In this document: positions 37,716 to 48,271 of the stretch, piece after piece
Numbering within the stretch: the first letter of the stretch is position 1
How the letters are laid out: each line of letters opens with the position of its first letter
NCBI GenBank assembly: GCA_029204225.1
Contig: CM055095.1
Location: 26,457,312-26,521,311 of the forward strand
DNA: 64,000 nucleotides
Source of the DNA: Diphasiastrum complanatum
Taxonomy: Eukaryota > Streptophyta > Lycopodiopsida > Lycopodiales > Lycopodiaceae
Direction: 5' to 3'
Made by a program: the position numbers and the translations under genes
Notes under the pieces: model-generated
What the model was told of the DNA's origin: nothing
Seen by the model: the letters and a program-made list of their open reading frames with translations, nothing else
Database searches by the model: none

Positions 37716-39386
37716 ATGGCAGGACCATCCCATCCACTGCCCAAGTTAGAGAAAAGACTTCCTCGGATTGATGCACCTAAATACGATGGCGAATCAGATC
37801 CGACACGATTTCTCCAGGATTTCAACAATGCTTGTAAATTCTATGGGGACGAATCTGACACCGAAAAGGTACGTTTATTCCCCGTGATTTTACAAAGCAA
37901 CGCAAAAGAGTGGTTTTTAAACCTTGAAGGCCCAGACAACATGTCTTGGGAGACCATCACCGCAGCATTGATCAAACGGTTCAAACCCTCCAAACTGACG
38001 CAGAGTCCCTTCATCCAATTGACGCATATCAAGATGCGAAGTAAAGAATCCGTGTGCACCTACATCGAGCGTTTCAAGTGTCTTAAAGTAGAGTGTGTCA
38101 ATGATCACGTAACCGAGAAAATGGCCATCAAACTTCTTTTAGTTGGGTTACCCAAGGCCATTAGGAGAGAATTGAAACCCGCAGACTCTTACGAGCGATT
38201 GAAAGACGCGATGGATGACGCCATCCATGAAGAAGATGAAGGGTCTGACGAAGACCATGACTTTGGTGACAAGAGAGGAAAGGGGCTAGTTAAGCAGGAG
38301 ACTTCCCCCGTGGAAGGATCGTCCTCATCTAGTGAGGTTGATATCCTTCACCACCTTGAGGGTTGGCAAAAAGCACAACAAGCTCAGATGGAGCAGCTAA
38401 TCTCAGAATTCCAAAAGGTATTGAAGGATGTCGCTGAAAAAACTTTTCCAGTCCGTGAGAATGTCTGGTGTCCTATTTGTTCTCAAAACCACACCACCAA
38501 TGAGTGCCTGCACGTAAGAACATATTTCCCACACGCAGCACGACCTATGTATCACTCTTATAGGCCATCTGGACCTCAGCAGTATGCACCAAATTACAAT
38601 CCAAATCCATCCGCGCCGAGGCCAGGACAATACCAACCCAGGCCAACAGGCCCATTTTATTATCAACCCAGACAACCATTTGTAGTCAATCAGCCTGCGC
38701 CACATGTACAATCTCACATGGTTGATACTGCCTATGTCGATCCTGCTACCTATTATGTCGAGGATCCCAATGCCAATGTTTATCAAGTAGAGACGAGTTA
38801 CTCTTATGAAATGGCACAGCCTGGATACGACACCAATCAACCTCAATATCATACACAACCTATAGCATATGCTGTGCAACCGATGCCAGTTTTACGTGGC
38901 TGTTTTGTGTGTGCGGGACGACATCCTAGCATTCGTTGCCCTGATAAATTACAATATCCACCTCTTTGTGAAAATTGTGGCATAGAGCACCACATCAAAG
39001 ACTGTCCAAAGCGACCTAGTCCTGCAGCTCCTGTTAACTCTATCCAAGTAGACACAATCCCAATCAGAGTCATGACTCGAGCCCAACACCGGCAGGCTAG
39101 CGAAGCTGCAACAAAACGAACCAATAAGCTCCCGCCTGCTCCGTCCAGTGATAGAACCACACCAATCATCTATCCTAACCCCAACGAGGAGATCCAGTTG
39201 AGAGATAAATATCAAAAGCTCATCCATGAAGCTGATAATAAGGAGGAGGCTATAGTCACACCTAGAGATCAAACCCCAGATAACCCAACCGTAGAAGGAG
39301 CCGAGATATGGGGAGATTTGCTTCAAGCAAACGTTACCCTTCCATTTGGAGTACTCTGGAAGTACACCGAAAAATGGCGAAAATAG
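37716..39386 (+). CDS. Ty3 Gag, 556 residues, open
   Basis: The start follows a normal leader; the ATG at 37,716 begins MAGPSHPLPKLEKR. A retrotransposon gag domain occupies about residues 20-160 (YDGESDPTRFLQDF, EWFLNLEG, MSWETITAALIKRF, YIERFKCLK). An acidic linker follows (EEDEGSDEDHD). The middle is rich in Pro, Tyr and Gln. Cysteine knuckles are WCPICSQNHTTNEC (about 250), CFVCAGRHPSIRC (about 393) and CENCGIEHHIKDC (about 415). These bind RNA during packaging. The frame is intact, unlike the downstream pol, so Gag may be a separate ORF by design or simply the best-preserved part. Confidence 0.85.
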   Translation: MAGPSHPLPKLEKRLPRIDAPKYDGESDPTRFLQDFNNACKFYGDESDTEKVRLFPVILQSNAKEWFLNLEGPDNMSWETITAALIKRFKPSKLTQSPFIQLTHIKMRSKESVCTYIERFKCLKVECVNDHVTEKMAIKLLLVGLPKAIRRELKPADSYERLKDAMDDAIHEEDEGSDEDHDFGDKRGKGLVKQETSPVEGSSSSSEVDILHHLEGWQKAQQAQMEQLISEFQKVLKDVAEKTFPVRENVWCPICSQNHTTNECLHVRTYFPHAARPMYHSYRPSGPQQYAPNYNPNPSAPRPGQYQPRPTGPFYYQPRQPFVVNQPAPHVQSHMVDTAYVDPATYYVEDPNANVYQVETSYSYEMAQPGYDTNQPQYHTQPIAYAVQPMPVLRGCFVCAGRHPSIRCPDKLQYPPLCENCGIEHHIKDCPKRPSPAAPVNSIQVDTIPIRVMTRAQHRQASEAATKRTNKLPPAPSSDRTTPIIYPNPNEEIQLRDKYQKLIHEADNKEEAIVTPRDQTPDNPTVEGAEIWGDLLQANVTLPFGVLWKYTEKWRK

Positions 39387-39431
39387 CTATGCTCAATTGA
39401 AGATCACATTCCATCACCAGACCTCCCTGAG

Positions 39432-39915
39432 GTGCCCTTGCATCTGACTAATCCTGCAAGCGACAAGGGAAATATATGCATTCCTACAACTTACGGACAT
39501 TCCCGCGTTGTCTTGGCCGTATTAGATGGCGGATCGGGCGTGAACATAATATCAACATCCCTGATGAAGGAGTGGGGTCTTCAAGCTGAAACGATCGAAC
39601 TGTCAACTTCGAATGGCAGATCAAAGTGTGGTAAAACCATTAGGCCTAATACCAGGCATAAGGCTGAAACTAGGAGGTTTGAGCTTCACGCTAGATCTGG
39701 TAGTACTCGATATCCCTAGCAACACCTATTCCTATGAATTGCTCCTAGGAAGGCCATGGCTCTCTAACGAACTCGTAGTGCACGATTGGAATAGAGAGCG
39801 CATTACATTTGGCAATCGAGAAACATCAGTCACAATTGACTCTGCTGGTAAGATCAAACCCGCACGAATCACCGAATATGGATCCTCTACCACAGAGTCC
39901 ATTCTTGAAAATTAA
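39432..39915 (+). pseudogene. Ty3 protease region, frameshifted
   Basis: The frame starting 39,432 contains VLAVLDGGSGVNIIS, the aspartic protease active-site segment in its common plant form (DGGSG). It shifts near 39,640 to the frame 39,613-39,915, which continues with YELLLGRPWLSNE, the second conserved protease patch. One frameshift therefore splits the domain. Sequence from 39,979 to 40,371 is an open linker with no known domain. Confidence 0.75.
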
Positions 39916-40482
39916 CGTGACATCAAAGAGAAGGGCCACTATACCAAGGCTACGGATATCATCAACTGGAGCCACAGCTTGGCGACAATCGATTGTGTCA
40001 ATGCAGAACATTGCGAACTCAATACACATCACACTGATAGCGATGAATCTACTGTTGAACCAACTGATTTGGATAATCCTATTTTCAACGTTAGTTATGT
40101 TAACATTCAGCCCCACAACGAGGACTTGCTTCATGTCACCTGGCTATCTTATGATGAATCAATAACCTTGTATATCGATGATGAGAGTGTTTTACACTCT
40201 CAAGAGTTTGATATTGATTCCGACATGGCCGATATTACAGATGTAGCTATTCTATGCTTCATGGACGCCATTCCCCCACGGCTACTCCTTGAGAAGGTCC
40301 GAGAGATAGAGCCTAAGGCTAGCATTGCTGCAACCGAACTGGACCAAAGTAAACTATATCGTGTCAAATGACTGGTATACGAATGGGAGATACATGATAC
40401 TGAATCTATCTACTCGATAGATGACACAATCTTAACCGAAGTCCCTCAAGCGTCCAAGCCACACAAAAACACCGTTCACAGG

Positions 40483-41487
40483 ATGCATGCGAAACCAACT
40501 AGGAAGGAAGCTATCCGTGAGAAAATGAAAAAGATTATAGAGGTGGAGCCTCCTCGCGATCTCACGATAGCTCGAGAAACCCCGGGTGAAGCACAATCCT
40601 CTAGGTCCACAAGCCACACAGCTAGAACCCCTAAGGATCCACCTAAAGCCAGGACTAAGAAGCCCTACGCCCCTGATAAAATTGATGTGCCCAACCATTT
40701 CAAGGACTTCACCATTGAGGATGTAACTATCCACCAGCCTCAAGCTCAACGGGAGCCAAAGGGGAATGAGCCATATGATGGCCCCACTCAAACCATAAAG
40801 TTAAATCTTCAAGAGCCTGATGAGACAGAGGAAAAGTTTGTCCATATTGGAGCACACCTCAACACCGAACAACGTCTGGCCTTAGAGAAGCTCCTTAGAA
40901 AATATCGTCATAACTTCGCATGGAACTATAAGGACATGAAGGGGGTAGATCCCTCAGTTGCCGTGCATAGAATTCCATTAAAGACGGATGCTAAACCCCA
41001 TGCTAGTAGACCTTATCGTTGTAATCCGATCTACAGAGCACGCATCAAAGAAGAACTCCAAAGCTCTTGGAGGCAAGTTTCATCTACGAGGTGGAACATA
41101 CAGATTGGGTATCACCTATCGTTGTGGTCCCAAAGAAGAACATGAAGCTTCGTATCTGTCAACTATCGCAAATTAAACGCTTCCACAGAAAGAGACCATT
41201 TTCCAATCCCGTATGGCGAATCCATATTGGAAAACCTAGTTCGGGATGAAGTTTACTCCTTCCAGCTGGATGGCTTCAGTGGATACAACTTAGTTGTTAT
41301 CTTTGAAGAAGACCAACCCAAAACGGCTTTTGCTATGGAATGGGGTATCTTCTGCTGGCGCGTTATTCCCTTTGGATTGTGTAATACGCCATGTACCTTC
41401 CAACGTGCAATGCAAGCAGCATTTTATGATCTCATCGGTGACAACCTTGAGATCTATCTTGATGACCTTGGGATTTACTCGGAATAA
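40483..41487 (+). pseudogene. Ty3 reverse transcriptase, broken
   Basis: After a linker, the frame at 40,483 enters the RT N-terminal region (LNTEQRLALEKLLRKYRHNF, FAWNYKDMKGVDP). It is disrupted near 41,060-41,130 and again near 41,190. The frame 41,227-41,487 carries FQLDGFSGYNLVV, IPFGLCNTPCTFQRAMQ and the catalytic YLDD followed by a stop at 41,485. The usual lysine/arginine-rich fingers patch survives as MKLRIC. At least three lesions make it non-functional. Confidence 0.8.
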
Positions 41488-41496
41488 TCCACGCAC

Positions 41497-42205
41497 TTGG
41501 CCGTACTCGAACGTATTTTCATACAATGCCAGAGGTATGGTATTTCTCTTAATCCTGAAAAATGTCAGATATGGGTCACCCACGGCGTCGTACTTGGTCA
41601 CATTGTATGGAGCAATGGGATTGCCACCGACCCAGAGAAGATCAGAGTCATCGTTGAGAGGCCAGAACCTAAAACGGTCCGAGACGCTTATTGTTTTATG
41701 GGTCACGCTAATCACTATTGTTGCCATATTCGCGATTTTGCTAGTAAAGCACGATGGATATACAAGGTGACCGTAAATCCTAAGTGGACGGATGAACAGA
41801 GAAAGGCCTTCCAACAACTCAAACACGCCTTGACAACTGCTCCTATCTTGCGAACTTCAGATTACACGAAGGAGTTTCACTGATCCATCGAAGTTTGCCA
41901 TCGATGCAGTGCTAACTCAACCCGGAGAATACAAGAAGGACTATCCAATTCGTTTCCTTAGTAGGCAATTAACATCTGCGGAGATGAACTACACCACAAC
42001 CGAGAGGGAAGCATTAGCGATGATTTATGCCATCCAGAAGTTTCGACATTATCTTCTAGGTAAACCCTTTGTATTTTTCATAGATCATCAAGCGCTTCTT
42101 TACCTCGTGAACAAAACTTGCACAACAGGTAGAATCACATGCTGGTTGCTATTACTACAAGAATTTGAATTTCGTATTGTCGTGATCACAACATTTTGTC
42201 GCTGA
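41497..42205 (+). pseudogene. Ty3 RT connection and RNase H
   Basis: Frame 41,497-41,883 has the RT thumb/connection segment (SLNPEKCQIWVTHGVVLGHI). Frame 41,909-42,205 has RNase H pieces (IRFLSRQLTSAEMNYTTTER, then EALAMIYAIQKFRHYLLG, FFIDHQALLYL). One frameshift lies near 41,885 and another after 42,180, where the text GRITCWLLLLQEFEF corresponds to the usual end of the domain. Confidence 0.8.
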
Positions 42206-42455
42206 TCATCTATCCAGAATACTGAGTAATGAGAAACCAACGGAGGACATCAATGATGACCTACCCGATGCAATACTTTTTCAAGTTGATTGTACCCCCA
42301 TGTGGGCCAAAAACATCACATAGTTTTTAACGACGGGGGTGCTAGATCCGTTGTCGAAATCTGCCCAACGCGCACTTATCTACAAGGTGGCACCCTATAC
42401 ACTCATAGCGGGGCAACTTTATAGAAAGGGTGCAGACGATGTGATTAGATGATGT

Positions 42456-43568
42456 TTGATTGAGGGCGAGATTATTCCCATCATATCCTTGCTACACGAA
42501 GGAGTTGGTGGTGGACACTTTGCCTTAGAAAACACAGCTAGAAAGATCTTACTAGCTGGGTATTGGTGGCCTTCGCTATTTAAGGACACTCATAACTTTG
42601 TAAAGGCTTGTGATGTGTGCCAAAGAGCCAAAAGGCCACAATTTTTAGATTATATGCCTTTAACCCCCATCTTATCTGAACAAGCATGTTTCAAATGGGG
42701 TATTGATTATGTAGGACCAATCAGTCCCGTCGCACGATTCACACAGGCAAGATATATTATTGTGGCAACAAATTATTGCACGAAGTGGGCAGAGGCTCGC
42801 GTGGTAAAGAACGTCGATGCCAAAAGCACTGCTCGGTTCCTTTATGAGCAGATCATTATACGATCTGGTTGCCCACTCGAAATCATCAGCGATAGGGGTA
42901 CACACTTTTTGAACACAATAATTGAACACTTGTTGTCGACCTTCCTAGTTGTTCATCACAAAAGTGCCCCATATTACCCAAGATGTAACGGGTAGGCTGA
43001 GTCCATGAATAAGGTTCTATGCGAAATCCTCACGAAGACGGTAGAAGCCAGTAGGTCGGATTGAGAGTTCAAGTTACATGCCGCTTTATGGGCGTATCGA
43101 ACAACACCCAAAAAGGCCACTGGCATGACACCATTCCAACTCACGTATGGACAAGAGACCGTGATGCCTGTAGAATTCTATGTCCCATCCTTATGGGTAG
43201 CCTACGATTTGAAATTAGACAAAAGTCAGATCCTTGCCCATAGGCTATTCCACCTCCATAAGCTTTGCGAAACAAGAGTCATTAGTGTGCACGCACAACA
43301 AGTGCACAAAAGACGTCAACAAGATTGGCATGACCACCATATTAAGTTGAAGGAATTTAAAGAAGGGGATAGAGTCCTTCTCTATCAAACGAAAGTACAT
43401 AAGGGCAAACTTAAGTTTACTGGCCAAGGTCCCTATATCATTGATCAGATCTTTGCTTCGGGCTACGCTAAACTTAAAACCCTCGAAGGCATCCCGTTGG
43501 ACACGGTAGTGAACGGGAGTAGATTACGGCGATATCATGAGCCCTGCTATTCCTTAGACATGTACTGA
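42456..43568 (+). pseudogene. Ty3 integrase, two nonsense codons
   Basis: The HHCC zinc-binding part is seen (HEGVGGGHFALENTARKI and CDVCQ), then the catalytic core with IDYVGP (first Asp) and IISDRGTHF (second Asp). A stop at about 42,991 (where Gln is usual) precedes AESMNK, which should carry the catalytic Glu. A second stop lies near 43,063. The C-terminal part 43,125-43,568 is open (TPFQLTYGQETVMPVEF, GDRVLLYQTKVHKGK, NGSRLRRYHEP). No chromodomain follows, consistent with the Athila/Tat side. Confidence 0.85.
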
Positions 43569-43978
43569 TTGATTGTGTGTTATTGTGTGTGCATGCATGC
43601 ATGTCTGTAATTTCTGTCGTTTTGTGATAATGCTCATTTTTTTTTATTCATTTTTTACACCCTTTTCTGTTGAATTGCCTTCATGTTTAACAATCAATAC
43701 TTAGGATAGTTTAGGTCCGAATTCTCGCAAATCTACCTCACTTCTATTACTATTGTATAGGTTTCAGGTAACAACATGCATGACCAATGACAATCATGTC
43801 CCAAAACAGTAATTATCTTCCGGGTTGGAGCTAGCATCACTTATTCTTGCAATCAATTGCAAGGAACTTATCTTTCTCTCTCAAAAAAAAAAAAAAAAAA
43901 GACCACTCGCCTAAGCTATCAGGCAGCATATTATCTATATTGTGGAGTCCTAGAACTAAGCAAAGTGCTTGATCAGAC

Positions 43979-44509
43979 ATGAAACCTAGCAGGTACACTC
44001 GAGAAATTCACTTGGTCTTATTTACTGATTTTTCTCAAAAGCTAGCAGTGGCTTGTCCTTTCTTGGAGCAGCTAAACTTCGACACACAACTTATCTCCGG
44101 TGTGCAACATGAATGCCTGGTGTGTGCGGCTTATTCTACATTTGATGACGAGCTTTTGACATTTAGGATTCCTAGACGCAACGACGAGGATCCAATTTCT
44201 ATCTCACCACATATCCTAAGCCACTTGGGGTTCCCGAATGAAGGAGAGCCTATGCACGATAGAGGGCAATCTTTTGATAGGAATTACTTGGCGCATCTCT
44301 GTACGGAAGACGGTGACACCTCCATCTATAACAATGACGGTTACGCTGTCAAACTCATCTCGGATCCAGGACTTAGGGCAACGACGAACCTTCTTGTATT
44401 ACTCAATGAGGTACAATCGTCAAGAATTGACAGGATTCCAAGCAGCACTTTATTTGCCCTATCATTTGGCTTGGAGGAACCTGTTACACGCCACTTCATG
44501 TGGGCATAA
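43979..44509 (+). CDS. Post-integrase ORF a, unknown function
   Basis: An open frame of 176 residues beginning near the sense-strand ATG at 43,979, about 410 bp after the integrase stop. It has no recognisable domain, signal peptide or membrane helix. The composition is ordinary for a globular protein (several Cys, His and Asp patches, for example HECLVCAAYSTFDDE). It may be part of an extra retroelement ORF split by lesions from the following frames, as found in some Athila/Tat elements. It could also be captured host sequence. Confidence 0.4.
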   Translation: MKPSRYTREIHLVLFTDFSQKLAVACPFLEQLNFDTQLISGVQHECLVCAAYSTFDDELLTFRIPRRNDEDPISISPHILSHLGFPNEGEPMHDRGQSFDRNYLAHLCTEDGDTSIYNNDGYAVKLISDPGLRATTNLLVLLNEVQSSRIDRIPSSTLFALSFGLEEPVTRHFMWA

Positions 44510-44768
44510 AAGATAAGTATTAAATTATGTGCAGCACTCAAAGCAAGAAAACCTCTCACAAAGTGCGGATATCTTCTGCATATGCTTGTAAGCAAACATT
44601 ACTTGGGTGACTTCCCTAGCATTCTCGCTCGAGTGCAAGAAATATCCAAATGTGCCACATACCACCTCGACATGAGCTCAACACCCCAAGAGGATAAAAG
44701 GGGGAGAGGCAAAGGCAACAAGCAAGCTAGCACCCAAACGGCGCCACATCACTAGCAGAAACACACCA

Positions 44769-45416
44769 GTGTCACTCACACGTGGCACGGAAGCAGAGTT
44801 AGAGTCAAAGCGGTTAAAAGAGCATGCCCATAGCCAACACACAAAAGAACATTCAGAGGGCCACACACCAAGTAAAGACTCATCCAGTAGCAGCAAACAA
44901 CACTTGTGCAAATCCACCAGCCAAGGGCATGGAAATATCAACGAAATGGGAGACACAGCACAATCACCTTATCCAATGCCTAAAGACACTTCAACAATGA
45001 AAATCATGGAAGCCATTGAAGAAGCATTGACTGCAACATCAAATCCTTCGACGCGACATTTTGAGGCAAAGGAGACAGAGGCGAAACCTGGTGTCCCACC
45101 TGTGTCGTAAGTGACCCACCAACCACCATCTCATCAACTCCCATCACATCAACCATCACTGTCACACTACCCATCACACACCCTCACCACTACACCCCCT
45201 ATTGTCTCCACAAACACACTCCCACTCTCCACCACACCAGTCACAACCACCCCTATGCAATCTCTGATGCAATTTCCAAATGTCTTTGACGCATCCTTCA
45301 ACATTGAAGAATTCTCACTTTCACTGTTAAACATGCCATCTCCTAACACCACCCACCACTATCGCTACCGCCACCACTTCCACAATACTTTTCACTTCTT
45401 CGATCACAAATGCTGA
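44769..45416 (+). CDS. Post-integrase ORF b, low-complexity linker
   Basis: Frame 44,769-45,110 is Ser, Thr, Lys and His rich (SKRLKEHAHSQHTKEH, SKDSSSSSKQH). Frame 45,111-45,416, which starts right after the first stop, is Pro, Thr and Ser rich (THQPPSHQLPSHQPSLSHYP). Together they look like a disordered linker interrupted by one stop. The orientation is the same as pol. Confidence 0.35.
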
Positions 45417-45596
45417 CACATCTCCAATCCCTATCACCCTCACTCAAACATCACACACCCTCCGTCTGCTCAATCTGTCCATCATGAACAGTACACCACA
45501 TTGTATCAAAACGTACAAAAAAATCTCTCACCATCCTAAGCATCTACCTCTCAGCTGTATCCTCCTATTGGGGAGTGGCAGTACCTTCCGAAAAAT

Positions 45597-45896
45597 GTGC
45601 GACGGGCCATCAACGCTCAAAGTGATGCCATGCATTACCTCTACTCTTCAATCAATGAGTATCAAAATTGGTGCAACTTCTCGCAAGGGGAAAACATGCA
45701 GCTGACAAACAAGGTACAAGAATGGCAGATTTATTCCACGGAATTAGAACAAGAGGTCACTCAACTAAAAGAAAATGAAAGAAAACTCATGGATGGCCTC
45801 AAAGAGCTACACCTTAATAACAAGGACGTTCATGCATGCTTACAACATAGGGATGATCTCATCAAGACCCTAGAAACACAGTTAGAAGGTGAATGA
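45597..45896 (+). CDS. Post-integrase ORF c, coiled-coil segment
   Basis: The 99 residues include a long heptad-like stretch (NKVQEWQIYSTELEQEVTQL, then KENERKLMDGLKEL and further charged residues) predicted by eye to form a coiled coil. Lightly broken coding continues beyond the stop (around 46,130-46,270: MLMSEKFHKAYPNWEDLHH). This suggests that the extra ORF once ran from about 44.0 to 46.3 kb. Confidence 0.4.
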   Translation: MRRAINAQSDAMHYLYSSINEYQNWCNFSQGENMQLTNKVQEWQIYSTELEQEVTQLKENERKLMDGLKELHLNNKDVHACLQHRDDLIKTLETQLEGE

Positions 45897-46300
45897 CGAA
45901 GCCACAGGAACTTACGGACCGCTATGATGGGCAATATTCAACGGATTGATTTCAACCGGTTCCAAGCACCACCAATCCCATAAGGCACCGTAATACCTCT
46001 TCCTATCAAAAGTTAACTCAGGTATTGATGGCGAATCAAACACAATCTACTCCGCAAATACCCAACCCTCCCCCGTGAACTTTTCACAACCATACCAAAC
46101 CCTCCACCACCCACACTTACCACAACTACAGAGGTACGACACAGAATCACGCCAAACAATCCTAGTCGACAGATGTTAATGTCAGAGAAGTTTCATAAAG
46201 CATATCCAAACTGGGAGGACCTACATCACAGGGAAAACCATACATGCCATAGGTATTTTAACTTCAAGGTTATGCAAAGCTAAAAGGGTTTTTCAAAGCA

Positions 46301-47523
46301 ACCTTAGAAAGGGTCGAGGTTCATTCAATTGCCTCCTCAGCTGCCACAGCCACAAGTCACACTTCTATCTTCCTTACACTGCCCTCATTGGTATGCAAAG
46401 CTGCCTCTCTTGGGTCATTTGGATCATGCTTCCCAGCGCCTACCAGCCCATGAAGAGCTGAATCAAGAAGAAGAAGGGATGAAAGCAATTGTTTCTTCCA
46501 ATCGCTAGAGGTTTCCACGATAGTCTTCCAACTTGTATATGCAGGTGATTTCAGGGAAGGTATGCCTTGCTTGAAGCTTTAACAGCTCAATTCCGTGAAC
46601 AGCCAACGCGTCCACACAGCAACCTTCTGTCCGTCCTCCTTCAACAACTTTTCTTGTCAGGCATCCATCGCTGCCTTGCAAGCCATAGTAAGGCAGAATC
46701 ATGTTATTGCTCTATCATAAAAACAGCATCTGCGCTCTTCCATGATTAAGTAATCATGGTTTTAAGCGAGGAAGATCTTATTTGATAATAGACTGATGTT
46801 TCATAGCGAATTATAGACCTATTTCCAATCGGCTGTCATCCACAGATAAAGCAAATCCCGACGATTCATTACAGGCCTCATAACTATGGGACAATGATCA
46901 GAGGCCCTGATTCCAAAAGTTATAAGAGTAGGCTCCGGACAGGTTTGCAGAACCCCTTTCCAATTCGGTTTCAAGCACTCAACAGGGAAAGACATCAATT
47001 ATTCCCAAGCCAGACAGAAGTAGCACTCAATCGTCCCTATCTACTTCTGCTTGCTACCAGAGAACGAACATACTACAATATCCAATCTATGTTCTCAATT
47101 TGCTTGTTTTTTTTGGAGGATTAGCTCTAAAAATTATCAATCCTCAACATGCACGAATTTCAAGTTTTTTTTCCTACAGCCTCAATTATTTTCTGCTGGA
47201 AAGATTGATTCTTACCCAATCTTTCAATAATCTTCAGAAGCTGTGCATGAACTTAAATTGTTGTTAACAATATGGACTTCATGGAAGATGTTCAAAACTC
47301 AATCAAGCAGATTCGGACAGTCAAACACAAGGAAATTTCACATGTAGAATTCTACATCAAATGAAATCTTTCACAAGCAACAAAAATCAGAAATGAATCC
47401 ACTCCAATTAGAGGCAATATAACCAAAAAAATAATTGGTGGAAGTGCACTCTACCACTCTTGTCAATATGTTTCATACAAGAATTAAAGGATCCAAATTT
47501 GATTTTTCCCTTAAGATTTCCGC
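46301..47523. other. Unassigned, left flank of the copia element
   Basis: Short frames (46,505-46,702 minus; 46,894-47,124 plus) have no motif. A 3' LTR of the Ty3 element was looked for here and not found. Confidence 0.3.
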
Positions 47524-47528
47524 ACACC

Positions 47529-48253
47529 TGTTGAATTTCACACGTGTGGATTGTTCACAACATGTACTTGTGATCTCCTAAGGTGTGTAGATGCACCAAG
47601 ATCAAGACTAGATTGAGATTCAAAAGCAATCTTAGATCCTATGGCAAAAACACACTACTACATGCATTCAATCACTTCCAACTCTCACTCACACGTGTGG
47701 GAAGTATTCAAAAAATAATCTAAGTAAAAACAAGCTGCTCTCCTCGGGGTAGAGAGAGAAAATGCATCATGAGCTCTCGAGTAGAGAGAGAAAGCTAGAA
47801 GTCCAATAACTCACAAAATCCATGAAATCACCAAATCAATTACATTCAAAATGAGAAGTACAATGATACTAGTAGGTCCACGAGCTACCACTATGCTTAA
47901 CTATGATTGGACCATATGATCCTATTGGATCATTGATCCATGCACCTCTTAATTCTATTGGACTATATTCAAGCACACCTCAATTTCCTATTGGACCTCA
48001 CAAGGTTCCACCTCTAAATCCTATTGGACCTCTTGGAATTCATCAAACAAAAGCTTAACACTTGTCTACACTCTAATTGGCACGTGTTTAGCCTCTTACT
48101 CTATTTTGGCTCAATAGTGGCATTACAAGTGGAAATGCATAATTTGCCATCTATGCCAAATTTATTCCTATCAACATCCTACACCTAGATGCTTGATGTA
48201 AAAAACATAAGACCCCTATATCTAACATAGATAATCTTTTTCAATTCTTCACA
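47529..48253 (-). repeat. 3' LTR of the copia element
   Basis: Minus strand starts TGTGAAGAATTG and ends GAAATTCAACA. It contains two CACGTGTG-type palindromes (near 47,542 and 47,690). Confidence 0.9.
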
Positions 48254-48271
48254 CTCCTACTAAAAAATTAT

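Larger units (their letters stand above)
35609..46300 (+). mobile_element. Ty3 retrotransposon with tRNA-Asp-type primer site, decayed, 3' LTR not found
   Basis: Order on the plus strand: 5' LTR (35,609-36,316), primer site (36,318-36,331), a leader of about 1.4 kb with a tandem repeat, gag (37,716-39,386), protease, RT, RNase H and integrase to 43,568, then additional sense ORFs to about 45,900-46,300. Frameshifts and stops break pol at several places. Such a primer site, plus extra sequence after integrase, is typical of the Athila/Tat side of the family. No 3' LTR copy was seen before the copia element at 47,529, so the right end given here is an estimate. Confidence 0.75.

Noticed and set aside
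38403-39326. Minus-strand ORFs of 106-158 codons
   Set aside because: Antisense to the Ty3 gag frame, whose knuckles and gag motifs are clear.
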